From assembly GCA_030454085.1 (NCBI GenBank), contig JAKDJD010000009.1:15911-79910 (forward strand): 64,000 bases of DNA, written 5' to 3'. This stretch comes from Kocuria sp. (GTDB lineage: Bacteria > Actinomycetota > Actinomycetes > Actinomycetales > Micrococcaceae). The translations under genes were made by a program, and so were the position numbers. A model generated the notes under the pieces. That model was not told the DNA's origin. It saw nothing but the letters and a program-made list of their open reading frames with translations, and made no database searches. Shown one piece after another: positions 46,832 through 54,759 of the stretch (its first letter is position 1; each line of letters begins with the position of its first letter).

Positions 46832-46980
46832 CACCGTCCACCGACAGCTGACACCCCTTTCCTGCCCCTCGGCCGCCGAGTATCGTCGAAAACGTGACCT
46901 GACGTGGGAAAACGAAGGCCGGCCCGGCAACAGGGGACGTGAGACATCGCCCGGCCCGCCGAGAACCAAGGAGGTGCACG

Positions 46981-47148
46981 ATGAGCCGTACGAACGACCC
47001 CGAAGAATCCCGAGAAAAGAAGATCGGCATGACTCCCGAGGAGGAGGAAGCCTATCGCCGGGAACCGGGTGCTCAGGGCGAACCCGGTGACGAGGCGATC
47101 GGCGACATGACCGACTCGCAGGGACGGCGCCCGGCCACGGACAACTGA
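46981..47148 (+). CDS. Small highly charged hydrophilic protein, unknown
   Basis: A 55-residue protein, very rich in Glu, Asp, Arg and Gly, with no hydrophobic segment or Cys. It is probably disordered (KKIGMTPEEEEAYRREPG, then DEAIGDMTDSQG). A very strong ribosome site, AAGGAGGTG, precedes its ATG, which argues for real expression. A short gap separates it from dps. Small acidic proteins of this kind are often stress-induced, but I recognise no family and infer no function beyond the stress-like context. Confidence 0.7.
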   Translation: MSRTNDPEESREKKIGMTPEEEEAYRREPGAQGEPGDEAIGDMTDSQGRRPATDN

Positions 47149-47247
47149 CCCGCCCCGTCGTGCGAGACAGTATCGAACCACGACGAATCGCATCGAAACG
47201 GACCACATCGAGGCCCGAACGTGGGCCCATCAATGCAAGGAGATGCA

Positions 47248-47781
47248 ATGACTGACACCATCAAGGCACCGCAGCCCGCCGGAGACACCGCAACCCGCCG
47301 CGAGAACGCCGAGAAGGGCTTCGTCGCGCCCAGGGAACTGCGGGACGACTTGCAGAAAGTCCTGGTCGACCTGATCGCGTTGCACATGGTCGGCAAGCAG
47401 GCCCACTGGAACATTGTGGGCCCGAACTTCCGCGACCTGCACCTGAACCTGGACGAAGTCGTCGATATCGCCCGTGATTCATCGGACGACGTCGCCGAAC
47501 GCATGCGCGCGTTGCACGCCACGCCGGACGGCCGGCCCGGCGTCGTCGCAGCGGACACCACCCTGCCGGAGATGCCGCAGGGCGAAGTGCTGACCACCGA
47601 CGCCATCGACCTGATCGTTCGGGCGATCGAGGCGACCACGGGCACCATGCGCGAGGTCCACGACGCCGTCGACGCAGCCGACCCGACATCGGCCGACATC
47701 CTGCACGGAATCATCGAGAAGCTCGAGCAGCAGTCGTGGTTCATCAGCGCCGAAACCCGAACCCCGGCCGAAGCCAAGTAA
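47248..47781 (+). CDS. dps: Dps-family DNA protection/ferritin-like protein
   Basis: A 177-residue Dps protein that forms a 12-subunit shell, oxidises Fe2+ with peroxide and stores iron, and so protects DNA in starvation. The ferroxidase motif is clear: KQAHWNIVGPNFRDLHLNLD then EVVDIARDSSDDVAERM, with the conserved His, His, Asp and Glu. The N-terminus has a basic stretch (ATRRENAEKG). The ATG at 47248 has AAGGAG at ideal distance; an in-frame upstream start is weaker. It is preceded by the small charged-protein gene and followed by a strong hairpin. Confidence 0.93.
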   Translation: MTDTIKAPQPAGDTATRRENAEKGFVAPRELRDDLQKVLVDLIALHMVGKQAHWNIVGPNFRDLHLNLDEVVDIARDSSDDVAERMRALHATPDGRPGVVAADTTLPEMPQGEVLTTDAIDLIVRAIEATTGTMREVHDAVDAADPTSADILHGIIEKLEQQSWFISAETRTPAEAK

Positions 47782-47802
47782 CCCGCGCTCCCGCGGCTCG
47801 TC

Positions 47803-47857
47803 GAGCCCAGGGAATCATCGTCCGCGGCCCGGTCGCGATGATTGGTTCCCTGGGCTC
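47803..47857 (+). terminator. Strong hairpin after dps
   Basis: GAGCCCAGGGAA at 47803-47814 pairs exactly with TTCCCTGGGCTC at 47846-47857. The stem is extended inward by TCATCG with CGATGA, leaving a small GC-rich loop. It begins 22 bp after the dps stop. No U-tract follows, which is common for actinobacterial terminators. Confidence 0.75.
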
Positions 47858-48039
47858 GGTGCGTTCCGGGACGATGAATCCGAATTCGCTTTGTGCTAGA
47901 CCGGGTGTCATAGAAATTTCTATGCCTGCCACCGCACCTGTCCGCGTCTCCAACGCACCGCACCCCACCTGCCGGAGTCTCGGACGCGGCGCAGAATATC
48001 TATAGTTTAGCTATGTAAATCACTCATTGAAATCAGGAG

Positions 48040-49686
48040 ATGCGGAAGGTGTACGACCCCCAACGCTTCAAGGAATACTTCGAAGGCGCCTTCACCTATG
48101 AGGCGGGCTTCCGCCGCAATATTCGTCGGTACGGCAACGATTCGGCAATCATCGATCCGGAGACCGGGCGCAACTGGACCTACGCCGAGCTCGACGCCGA
48201 CGTCGCCCGCACGGCGTCCGCGCTGGCCGAGGCCGGCGTCGGCCGCGGTGACGCCGTCGTCTACCAATTGCCCAACTGCCCGGAATTCGCGATCCTCTAC
48301 CTCGCGACCCAGCGCATCGCCGCGGTGAGCGTACCGATCAACTACCGGCTCTCCGCGGGCGAGACCTCCCATATTCTGGACGACAGCTCGCCGAAGGTCT
48401 TCGTGTACACCGGCAAGTACCAGCAGACCGCGGAACACGCCGTCGAACTGGCCACCGATACGCCCACCGAGTGGGTCCTGGAGGGCAGAACGGGCGAGAA
48501 CGTCGTCGACTTCTGGCATGCCGTCGAGAGCGCTCCCGATAACCGCCCGCACGTTCCGGAAGATTTCTCGACCTACGAGGAGTCGACCCGCCTCTACACC
48601 TCCGGAACCACCGGGATGCCGAAGGGCGTTCCGCTGCCCTCCCTCGTCGAGGTCATTTCCGCGCACGACGTCATCATGCATTTCCCCTTGTCGCCAGATG
48701 ATCGCACGCTCAACACGACCCCGTGGTTCCACCGCGGGGGTCTCTACTCGGGCGGCCCGAACCCGGTGTTCTACTCGGGCGGCTCCGTGGTCCCGATGCG
48801 CGCCTTCGACCCGGACAAGGCCCTGGACCTGACGGAGGAGCTCGGCATCACGTTCCTCATCGGTGCCCCCGTGACACTGGGCATGCTCGCCGCCGCACAA
48901 GAGCGACGCCCTCGCGACCTCTCGACGCTGCGGGGCATCGTCACGATGGGTGCACCGCTGTCGCGGGCCGACGCCATCCGCTACCAGGATGTCCTGACGC
49001 CGCGCATTTTCAACGGGTACGGCACCACGGAAACATTCTGGAACACGTTCCTCCGCCCCGAGGATCTACCAGATCACGCGGGCACCGCGGGCCGGGCCAG
49101 CACGGACGACGACGTCGCCGTCGTGCGGATCTTCGAGGACCGCGTCGCGACGCCCGAGGAGACCGCCGCGCAGGACAACACCGAGATCGGTGAAGTCATC
49201 ATGCGCTCGCCCAAGTCGGGGTTCTCGTACTACAACAATCCGGATCGGGACGAGGAAAAGTTCCATTATGGGTGGCTGTACCCGGGCGACCTCGCGACGT
49301 GGGACGAGCAGGGATTCGTGACCGTGGTCGGCCGCAAGGACGACATGATCATCTCCGGAGGGGAAAATATTCATCCCGTCCAGGTCGAGGAGGTCCTCGA
49401 GGAGCACCCGGGCGTCGCGAGCGCCGTCGTCGTCGGCGTTTCGGACCCCCACTGGGGCCAGCGGGTTGCCGCATACATCATCCCGGAGGGTGACGGCGCT
49501 GCCCCCGAAGAGCTGGATGAGCTCTGCCGGGCCAACCAGCGGCTGGCAGACTTCAAGCGCCCTCGCGAGTACCGGTTCGTGGACGAGGTCCCTCTGACCC
49601 CGACGGGCAAGAAGATGCACTACAAGGTTGCGGAGATTGCGGCGGAGGACGACGCCGCGGGCAGGCTTGTCAGGCCGAAGAACTGA
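48040..49686 (+). CDS. AMP-dependent acyl-CoA synthetase/ligase
   Basis: A 548-residue ANL-superfamily ligase that adenylates a carboxylic acid and transfers it to CoA. It has the AMP-binding P-loop YTSGTTGMPKG near residue 187, NGYGTTETFWNT, the hinge region GWLYPGDLATWDEQGFVTVV then GRKDDMIISGGENIHPVQVE, and the C-terminal catalytic Lys in LTPTGKKMHY. It is closest in style to fatty-acyl or aryl-CoA ligases of the FadD group. AGGAG abuts the ATG at 48040, so the GTG at 48049, nine bases from AGGAG, may be the true start. Acetate kinase follows, after a perfect inverted repeat. No link to the NRPS is evident. Confidence 0.88.
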   Translation: MRKVYDPQRFKEYFEGAFTYEAGFRRNIRRYGNDSAIIDPETGRNWTYAELDADVARTASALAEAGVGRGDAVVYQLPNCPEFAILYLATQRIAAVSVPINYRLSAGETSHILDDSSPKVFVYTGKYQQTAEHAVELATDTPTEWVLEGRTGENVVDFWHAVESAPDNRPHVPEDFSTYEESTRLYTSGTTGMPKGVPLPSLVEVISAHDVIMHFPLSPDDRTLNTTPWFHRGGLYSGGPNPVFYSGGSVVPMRAFDPDKALDLTEELGITFLIGAPVTLGMLAAAQERRPRDLSTLRGIVTMGAPLSRADAIRYQDVLTPRIFNGYGTTETFWNTFLRPEDLPDHAGTAGRASTDDDVAVVRIFEDRVATPEETAAQDNTEIGEVIMRSPKSGFSYYNNPDRDEEKFHYGWLYPGDLATWDEQGFVTVVGRKDDMIISGGENIHPVQVEEVLEEHPGVASAVVVGVSDPHWGQRVAAYIIPEGDGAAPEELDELCRANQRLADFKRPREYRFVDEVPLTPTGKKMHYKVAEIAAEDDAAGRLVRPKN

Positions 49687-49707
49687 TATTCACAGGCGTC
49701 TTCCTGC

Positions 49708-49750
49708 GCGTCGTGACGGTGGAATAATGAGCCTCATACCGTCACGACGC
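49708..49750 (+). promoter_or_regulatory. Perfect 13-bp inverted repeat just before ackA
   Basis: GCGTCGTGACGGT (49708-49720) and ACCGTCACGACGC (49738-49750) are exact complements around a 17-base loop. The element ends 12 bases before the acetate kinase ATG and touches its ribosome site (GAAGGG). It could terminate the ligase transcript, serve as an operator, or form an RNA hairpin controlling ackA translation. Confidence 0.7.
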
Positions 49751-49762
49751 GAAGGGAACGCC

Positions 49763-51001
49763 ATGCTCGTCCTCGTTATCAATTCCGGATCTTCGTCGAT
49801 CAAGTACCAGGTACGCGAGGTCACCACCTCGGAGGAGAACGTCACCCCGTACACGTCCTCGATGCCGGCGATCAACGAGCGGATCACGCTGGAACAGGCG
49901 ACCCTCGGCGCGGAGGGGGACGAGGTGCTCACCAAGGGTCTGATCGAGAACATCGGTGAGGGCGGGGACATCGCCGATCATTCCCAGGCGCTGGACGTCA
50001 TGGCGGAGCGCCTGGATCGGGAATTGAACGGCCGGGAGATCGACGCCGTGGGGCACCGGGTCGTGCACGGTGGCGAACGCTTTTCGGCGCCCGTGATCGT
50101 GAACAATGAGATCATTCGCGCGATCGAGCGTCTGGCGCCCCTGGCGCCGCTGCACAACCCTGCGGCGGCTCTCGGGCTGAGGGCCATCCAGAAGAAGTGG
50201 CCGGAGATGCCGCAGGTGGTCGTCTTCGATACGGCCTTCCACCGGTCCCTCCCGGAAAAGGCCTGGCGCTATGCCATCCCCGATGCTTTCTACCGTCTGC
50301 ACGGCATCCGTCGTTACGGCTTCCACGGCACCAGTCATGACTACGTCACGGGTAAGGCGGCGGAGTTCCTCGGGGCGGACCGTGAGGATTTCGACGCCGT
50401 GATTGCGCACCTTGGCAACGGCGCATCGGTCACGGCCATCCGGGGCGGAGCATCGATCGACACGTCGATGGGTTACACGCCCCTGGCCGGCTTGGTCATG
50501 GGGACCCGTTCGGGCGATATTGACCCTTCCGTGCTCACCGGAATCCTGACGCGCAACAAAGACGTCGACGCCGAGCGGCTGGACGAGATCCTGAACAAGG
50601 AATCCGGCCTGGCCGCCGTCGGCGGAACCAACGACATGAGGGAGCTCGAGCAGCGCGCCGGCTCCGGGGACTCCAGGGCTCAGCTGGCCATGGACATGGC
50701 GGCCTATCGCCTCGCCAAGTACATCGGCGGCTACCACGTGGCGGTCGGCGGGATGCAGTGCCTCGTTTTCACGGCCGGGATCGGCGAGAACTCGTCGGCG
50801 TTCCGGAGGCTCGTGGTGGACGAGCTGAGTGCCCTCGGCATCACCCTCGACCCGGACGCGAACGAGGTCCGCAGCGCAGAGACGCGCGTGATCTCCGGCA
50901 ATGATTCCGCGATCACCGTGCTGGTGGTTCCGACCGATGAGGAGCGCGCTATCGCGGAGGCCACCGCCGGCCTGGTCGGGGCGAGGATCGACCACCGGTA
51001 A
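49763..51001 (+). CDS. ackA: Acetate kinase
   Basis: A 412-residue acetate kinase that converts acetyl phosphate and ADP to acetate and ATP. The ASKHA-fold signatures are intact: VINSGSSSIKY at the N-terminus, GHRVVHGGERF, VFDTAFHRSLP, RRYGFHGTSHDYV, IAHLGNGASVTA, GLVMGTRSGDIDP and FTAGIGENS. Length and all active-site residues are normal. The ATG at 49763 follows GAAGGGAACGCC, and upstream in-frame starts overlap the ligase gene. The usual partner, phosphotransacetylase (pta), is not adjacent. The MFS gene converges with only 13 bp between stops. Confidence 0.95.
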   Translation: MLVLVINSGSSSIKYQVREVTTSEENVTPYTSSMPAINERITLEQATLGAEGDEVLTKGLIENIGEGGDIADHSQALDVMAERLDRELNGREIDAVGHRVVHGGERFSAPVIVNNEIIRAIERLAPLAPLHNPAAALGLRAIQKKWPEMPQVVVFDTAFHRSLPEKAWRYAIPDAFYRLHGIRRYGFHGTSHDYVTGKAAEFLGADREDFDAVIAHLGNGASVTAIRGGASIDTSMGYTPLAGLVMGTRSGDIDPSVLTGILTRNKDVDAERLDEILNKESGLAAVGGTNDMRELEQRAGSGDSRAQLAMDMAAYRLAKYIGGYHVAVGGMQCLVFTAGIGENSSAFRRLVVDELSALGITLDPDANEVRSAETRVISGNDSAITVLVVPTDEERAIAEATAGLVGARIDHR

Positions 51002-51014
51002 CCGCCCCGCAGGA

Positions 51015-52496
51015 TCAGGAGCAGCGAACCCCTGATGGTGTCGGCGCCGGCTGCTCGATCCCCGTTGGGTTTTCGACCCGGCCCGGATACTCGGTCGTTG
51101 CAGGTACCGAGGTCTCGGAAGCGGCTGACTTGGCGGCCCGTCGAAGCACGACGGCGCCCACGGCGAATGCCGCGACCAGTGCCACTTGCCCGACCGAGAC
51201 GATGCCGAATGCCTGGGTGGGCGTGAACAGGGACTGGAACCAGGTGTAGGCCGCGCCGATCGTGGCGACACCGGCGGCAATCCCGGTTTGCTGCATCGTC
51301 GAGATCAGACCACCGGTCAGTCCCCCGACACGTTCCGGGACTTCCGCCATCACGGTCGAGACCAAGGAACCGAATTGGAGCGCTTGACCGACGCCCAGCA
51401 CGACGGCGGGCACCTGGAACCACCATTCCCAGCCGGCGTCGGACACCAGGGAAACCAGGCCGACGCCGACCAGACCAATGCCCTGAAGAAGGGCACCGAC
51501 CAGCATGGTGCCCGGCCCACCCAGCCGGGCGGTGATGCGGTGGTACTGCAACGACGCCAGGAGGAAAGCCACGCAGAAGGGAACGAGCACGGTCCCGGAC
51601 AGCCAGGCGGGCTCGCCTCGGCCGGACTGGGTGAGCACGGCGTAGTTGAACGTCCATGCCCCGTATCCGCCGAAGAACACCATGGCCATGACGCCGCCGA
51701 TCGCCAGAGGACGGGCACGAAGAACCTCCGGAGGAAGCAGGGGTTGCCCACCGCGCCGAGCGGTGCTCCTCTGTTGGAGGACCAGCCCGGCGAGTGCCAC
51801 CACGGCAACGACTATCAGGGCCACGCACCAGTTCGGCCAACCCGCCTTGGGCCCCAGCGAGAGCCCGGTGATCAGGCTTCCGAGCGCGGTCAGCAGCAGC
51901 AATGCCCCGACCGGGTCGGTCTGCAGCTGCGGTTTCCCTCCATCGGCGGGCAGACGGAATGCGTTCAGCCCGGCCAGAACGCAGAGGACAGCGAATACGG
52001 CGAACGCCAGCCGCCACCCCAGGTCGGGACCGCCCGCAGAGACAAGGAACCCGCCGATGACCTGACCGGCCACGGTGCCCACGCCGGCCGCGGCCGTGTA
52101 GACCCCGACCGCACGGATCCGATCCGTGCCGGAGACGGCGGACTGGATGATCGACAGGATCTGCGGCATCATCGCCGCGGCGGCGAAACCTTGCGCGACT
52201 CGGGCCGCGATGGCCGTACCGGGGCTCCACGCGCAGGCCACACCGACGGAGCACACCGCGAGCCCCAGCATGCCGATGATGAACAGCCGGCGTCGCCCGA
52301 ATTTGTCCCCCAAACGGCCGCAGAAGATGATCCCGGAGGCGAACGCGGCGGCGAAAATGCCGACCATGAGCGCACTCTGGCCGCCGTCGGCCCCGAGTGA
52401 TTCCTTCATCTGGGGAGCCGTCATGGACCCGAGGGAAAAGACGAAAGTGGACAGCAGGGCCGCCAGGTGCAGCGGCCAAAGGATTGGTTTGTTCAT
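51015..52496 (-). CDS. MFS transporter, DHA2-like exporter
   Basis: A 493-residue membrane protein with about 14 hydrophobic segments. Motif A is GRLGDKFGRRRLF, motif B is AARVAQGFAAAAMMPQILS and motif C is GVGTVAGQVIGGFLV. It belongs to the actinobacterial drug exporter group. It is divergent from an XRE regulator at 52609, and an exact 19-bp palindrome lies 49 bp from its start, so it is probably repressed by that protein. Its 3' end nearly touches the convergent ackA. The C-terminal 35 residues are polar and proline-rich. Confidence 0.9.
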   Translation of the reverse strand: MNKPILWPLHLAALLSTFVFSLGSMTAPQMKESLGADGGQSALMVGIFAAAFASGIIFCGRLGDKFGRRRLFIIGMLGLAVCSVGVACAWSPGTAIAARVAQGFAAAAMMPQILSIIQSAVSGTDRIRAVGVYTAAAGVGTVAGQVIGGFLVSAGGPDLGWRLAFAVFAVLCVLAGLNAFRLPADGGKPQLQTDPVGALLLLTALGSLITGLSLGPKAGWPNWCVALIVVAVVALAGLVLQQRSTARRGGQPLLPPEVLRARPLAIGGVMAMVFFGGYGAWTFNYAVLTQSGRGEPAWLSGTVLVPFCVAFLLASLQYHRITARLGGPGTMLVGALLQGIGLVGVGLVSLVSDAGWEWWFQVPAVVLGVGQALQFGSLVSTVMAEVPERVGGLTGGLISTMQQTGIAAGVATIGAAYTWFQSLFTPTQAFGIVSVGQVALVAAFAVGAVVLRRAAKSAASETSVPATTEYPGRVENPTGIEQPAPTPSGVRCS

Positions 52497-52544
52497 GTCA
52501 CCACCATGCTGCCGTGGGGAAGACAGTGGCAGTGCCGGGCCATG

Positions 52545-52563
52545 CTGGTAGTGCCACTACCAG
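52545..52563. promoter_or_regulatory. Perfect 19-bp palindrome in MFS/XRE divergent promoter
   Basis: CTGGTAGTGCCACTACCAG is an exact 9-1-9 palindrome. It is preceded by a related half-site, GGCAGTGCC, at 52528. It sits between the divergent MFS and XRE genes. Its half CTGGTAGTGCC matches the cores found around the XRE gene at 42967 (CTGGCAGTTCC, CTGATAGTTCC). Confidence 0.82.
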
Positions 52564-52608
52564 GCTGAGGGCTTCCCACCTGGTTCTCAACCTTGCAAGA
52601 ATGTCCTC

Positions 52609-53532
52609 ATGACAAGGACGACCTCCCAGGAGCTGAGCAATCACGAGCTAGGCGCATTCCTGCGCAGCCGCCGCGATCGGCTCACGCCTCGGGACGTCGG
52701 CCTGCCGTGCGGACCGCGACGCCGCGTGCCGGGATTGCGCCGCGAGGAGGTCGCGGTTCTGGCCCACGTCGGGACCACTTGGTACACGTGGCTCGAGCAG
52801 GGCCGCGAAGTCCATGCCTCCGTGGACGTCCTGACCGCCATTGCTGACGCGCTGTTGCTCGAGCCCGAAGAGCGCGCCCACCTTTTTCGGCTCGGTGGCT
52901 ACCCCGCGCAGGCCCAACGCCCGGGCACAAGCATCATCGACGACCGGCTCCGTGCGATGCTGGACAAGGCCATGCCGTACCCCGCGATGGTCCACGATGA
53001 GCTCTACCGGTGGCGCGTCTACAACCCGGCCTTCCGTTTTCTGTTCGACGACGCGGACAAGGTGGCGGATCGCTCCTGCGTCCACCAGCTGCTGGAGAAC
53101 CGAACGTGGCAGAACGCCTACCGGAATGATCCCGAGCAGCTTCGGATTCTCGTGGCCAAGTTGCGCGCGTCATTCGGCGAATCCCCCGAGCACCCCGACT
53201 GGGGAGCACATCTGGACAAGCTCCGTACCCACGCCGAATTCCGGAGGCTCTGGGATTCCGGTGACGTGGTGCGCGAGGCCAACCACGTCAAGACCGTGGA
53301 CAACCCCTGGGTGGGGACCTTGCGCCTGAGCAACCTGACGCTCGTGGTGCAGGAAGATCGCAGGCTCGCTCTCTCGATCCACCAGCCGGAAGACCAAACG
53401 ACGGCCGCCCGTCTGGAACGTCTTCAGAAACTCATCGACACGGGCGAGATAGAGTGGGCCAGGAAACATCGGTCGCCCGCGGCCGCGGATGACGACGTCG
53501 TGCGTCGGTTGCCGTTGCGCCCGGTCGGATGA
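52609..53532 (+). CDS. XRE-family regulator with MmyB-like domain
   Basis: A 307-residue regulator. The helix-turn-helix is at residues about 12-80, with RRRVPGLRREEVAVLAHVGT followed by TWYTWLEQGREVHAS. The C-terminal MmyB-like domain has YPAMVHDELYRWRVYNPAFR, NDPEQLRILVAKLRASFGE and NPWVGTLRLSNLTLV. The adjacent palindrome and divergent exporter indicate local control of efflux, probably by a hydrophobic ligand. A class A beta-lactamase gene follows 60 bp downstream on the same strand and might be co-transcribed. Confidence 0.88.
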   Translation: MTRTTSQELSNHELGAFLRSRRDRLTPRDVGLPCGPRRRVPGLRREEVAVLAHVGTTWYTWLEQGREVHASVDVLTAIADALLLEPEERAHLFRLGGYPAQAQRPGTSIIDDRLRAMLDKAMPYPAMVHDELYRWRVYNPAFRFLFDDADKVADRSCVHQLLENRTWQNAYRNDPEQLRILVAKLRASFGESPEHPDWGAHLDKLRTHAEFRRLWDSGDVVREANHVKTVDNPWVGTLRLSNLTLVVQEDRRLALSIHQPEDQTTAARLERLQKLIDTGEIEWARKHRSPAAADDDVVRRLPLRPVG

Positions 53533-53592
53533 CCCCACGCGCCGTCGGGGCGCCCAGCCTCACGGCCCTCACCCCCAAGAGAAAGGCTGACC

Positions 53593-54582
53593 ATGTCGTT
53601 CCGTCTTCCCCAGGAACATTCCGCCCGATCCGCAGGTCGAAAGACCGCCTCGAGTTCCATGACCCGCCGAACGATACTGGCGGGCGCCGCCGCCGCGATC
53701 CCGGCGACCCTCATCGCCACCGCCGCGGGAGCATCGGCCCCGGGCCCTGCACAGTCCGGCGGCGGCACGCAGGCTACTGGCCGCGCGCGGCAGTCCGACG
53801 TGGTCTCCGAGCTTCGTGAACTCGAACGCCAGCTCGACGGCGAGATCGGTGTCCACGCCATCGACACGTCGACCGGTGCGTGCTTCGGCTACCGGGATCA
53901 ACAACCCTTCCTGCTCTGCTCGGTGAGCAAGGTTCTGGTGGTCGCGACGGTCCTGAACCTCGCCTCCCAGGACCCGAAGTTGCTCGGGCGGCACGTCGAC
54001 ATCGCCCAGGAGGACCTCCTGGCCTACGCTCCGGTGACCAGCCAGCACCTGGTGGACGGGATGACGGTCGCGGAACTTTGCGTTGCCGCTCTGACGGTCA
54101 GCGACAACACGGCGTCGAACCTGCTGATGGAGCAGTGCGGCGGCCCTGAGGCCGTGACCGACTTCGTGCGCTCCACGGGCGACCTCACGACCCGGCTCGA
54201 CCGGATCGAGCCCGACCTCAACGATGCCTCCGGCGGTCTCGACACCACCACTCCTGCCGCGTTCTCCGAAACACTGAACCGCCTGGCCCTCGGTGGCGGA
54301 CTGTCCGTTTCCGGACGCGACAAACTGGTCGGGTGGATGAAGGAGTCGACGACCGGTGCCGAACAGATCCGGGCCGGCCTCCCCGAGGGAACGCTCGTGG
54401 GCGACAAGACCGGGTCCGGCACCCACGGCGAGTCCAACGACGTCGCCGTCATCTGGCCGGAGCAGGGCGGACCGATCGTCATGTCGGTCTTCAGCACGTC
54501 GCGCCGCACAGACGACACCGACGCCCAGAAGGCCGCCATCGCCGGCACCGCACGCGCAGTGTTCGAGGGGATCACCGGCTGA
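53593..54582 (+). CDS. Class A beta-lactamase with Tat-type signal
   Basis: A 329-residue serine beta-lactamase that hydrolyses penicillin- or cephalosporin-type rings outside the membrane. All class A motifs are present: SxxK as SVSK (Ser110, Lys113), SDN at 170-172, ExxLN as EPDLN starting at Glu206, and KTG at 272-274. The N-terminus has a twin-arginine signal (MTRRTILAGAAAAIPATL, about residues 23-40), preceded by a 22-residue extension. The Met at 23 could be an alternative start. It follows an XRE regulator by 60 bp. No mobile element is nearby, so it looks chromosomal. Substrate range cannot be told from sequence. Confidence 0.93.
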   Translation: MSFRLPQEHSARSAGRKTASSSMTRRTILAGAAAAIPATLIATAAGASAPGPAQSGGGTQATGRARQSDVVSELRELERQLDGEIGVHAIDTSTGACFGYRDQQPFLLCSVSKVLVVATVLNLASQDPKLLGRHVDIAQEDLLAYAPVTSQHLVDGMTVAELCVAALTVSDNTASNLLMEQCGGPEAVTDFVRSTGDLTTRLDRIEPDLNDASGGLDTTTPAAFSETLNRLALGGGLSVSGRDKLVGWMKESTTGAEQIRAGLPEGTLVGDKTGSGTHGESNDVAVIWPEQGGPIVMSVFSTSRRTDDTDAQKAAIAGTARAVFEGITG

Positions 54583-54699
54583 GGGCGATGCGGTCCGCCG
54601 CGAGGTGGACCGCATGCGCCTCGGCGCCCCAGGGCTGGCTGCACGCCAAAGAAAACTCGCGTCGAGTGTGATGTGGGCTATGAAATTTGCCGCACAGAG

Positions 54700-54720
54700 T
54701 TTATATTTGGCCTAAATAAA
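54700..54720. promoter_or_regulatory. AT-rich operator-like site upstream of ABC ATPase
   Basis: A 21-bp block starting TTTATATTTGG and ending CCTAAATAAA stands out sharply from the GC-rich surroundings. Its right part, CTAAATAAA, recurs inverted at 57284-57292 in front of the substrate-binding protein gene. It lies about 40 bp before the ATPase start. It is a likely binding site for the ROK repressor encoded at 55994. Confidence 0.65.
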
Positions 54721-54759
54721 TTCCCACCGGGGGCACGGCGCCCCACGTCAGGAGTTCCG

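Noticed and set aside
48040..49686. Starter-acid ligase for the NRPS
   Set aside because: It is an ANL ligase but lies 18 kb from the NRPS operon beside ackA, with no shared regulatory sequence and no carrier protein.
49742..51280. Reverse 512-codon frame opposite ackA
   Set aside because: ackA has every expected motif on the forward strand; the opposite frame is compositionally odd and lacks a start signal.
51186..52400. Forward 404-codon frame opposite the MFS gene
   Set aside because: It is rich in Gln, Asp and Arg with no domain; the reverse strand carries a complete MFS transporter.
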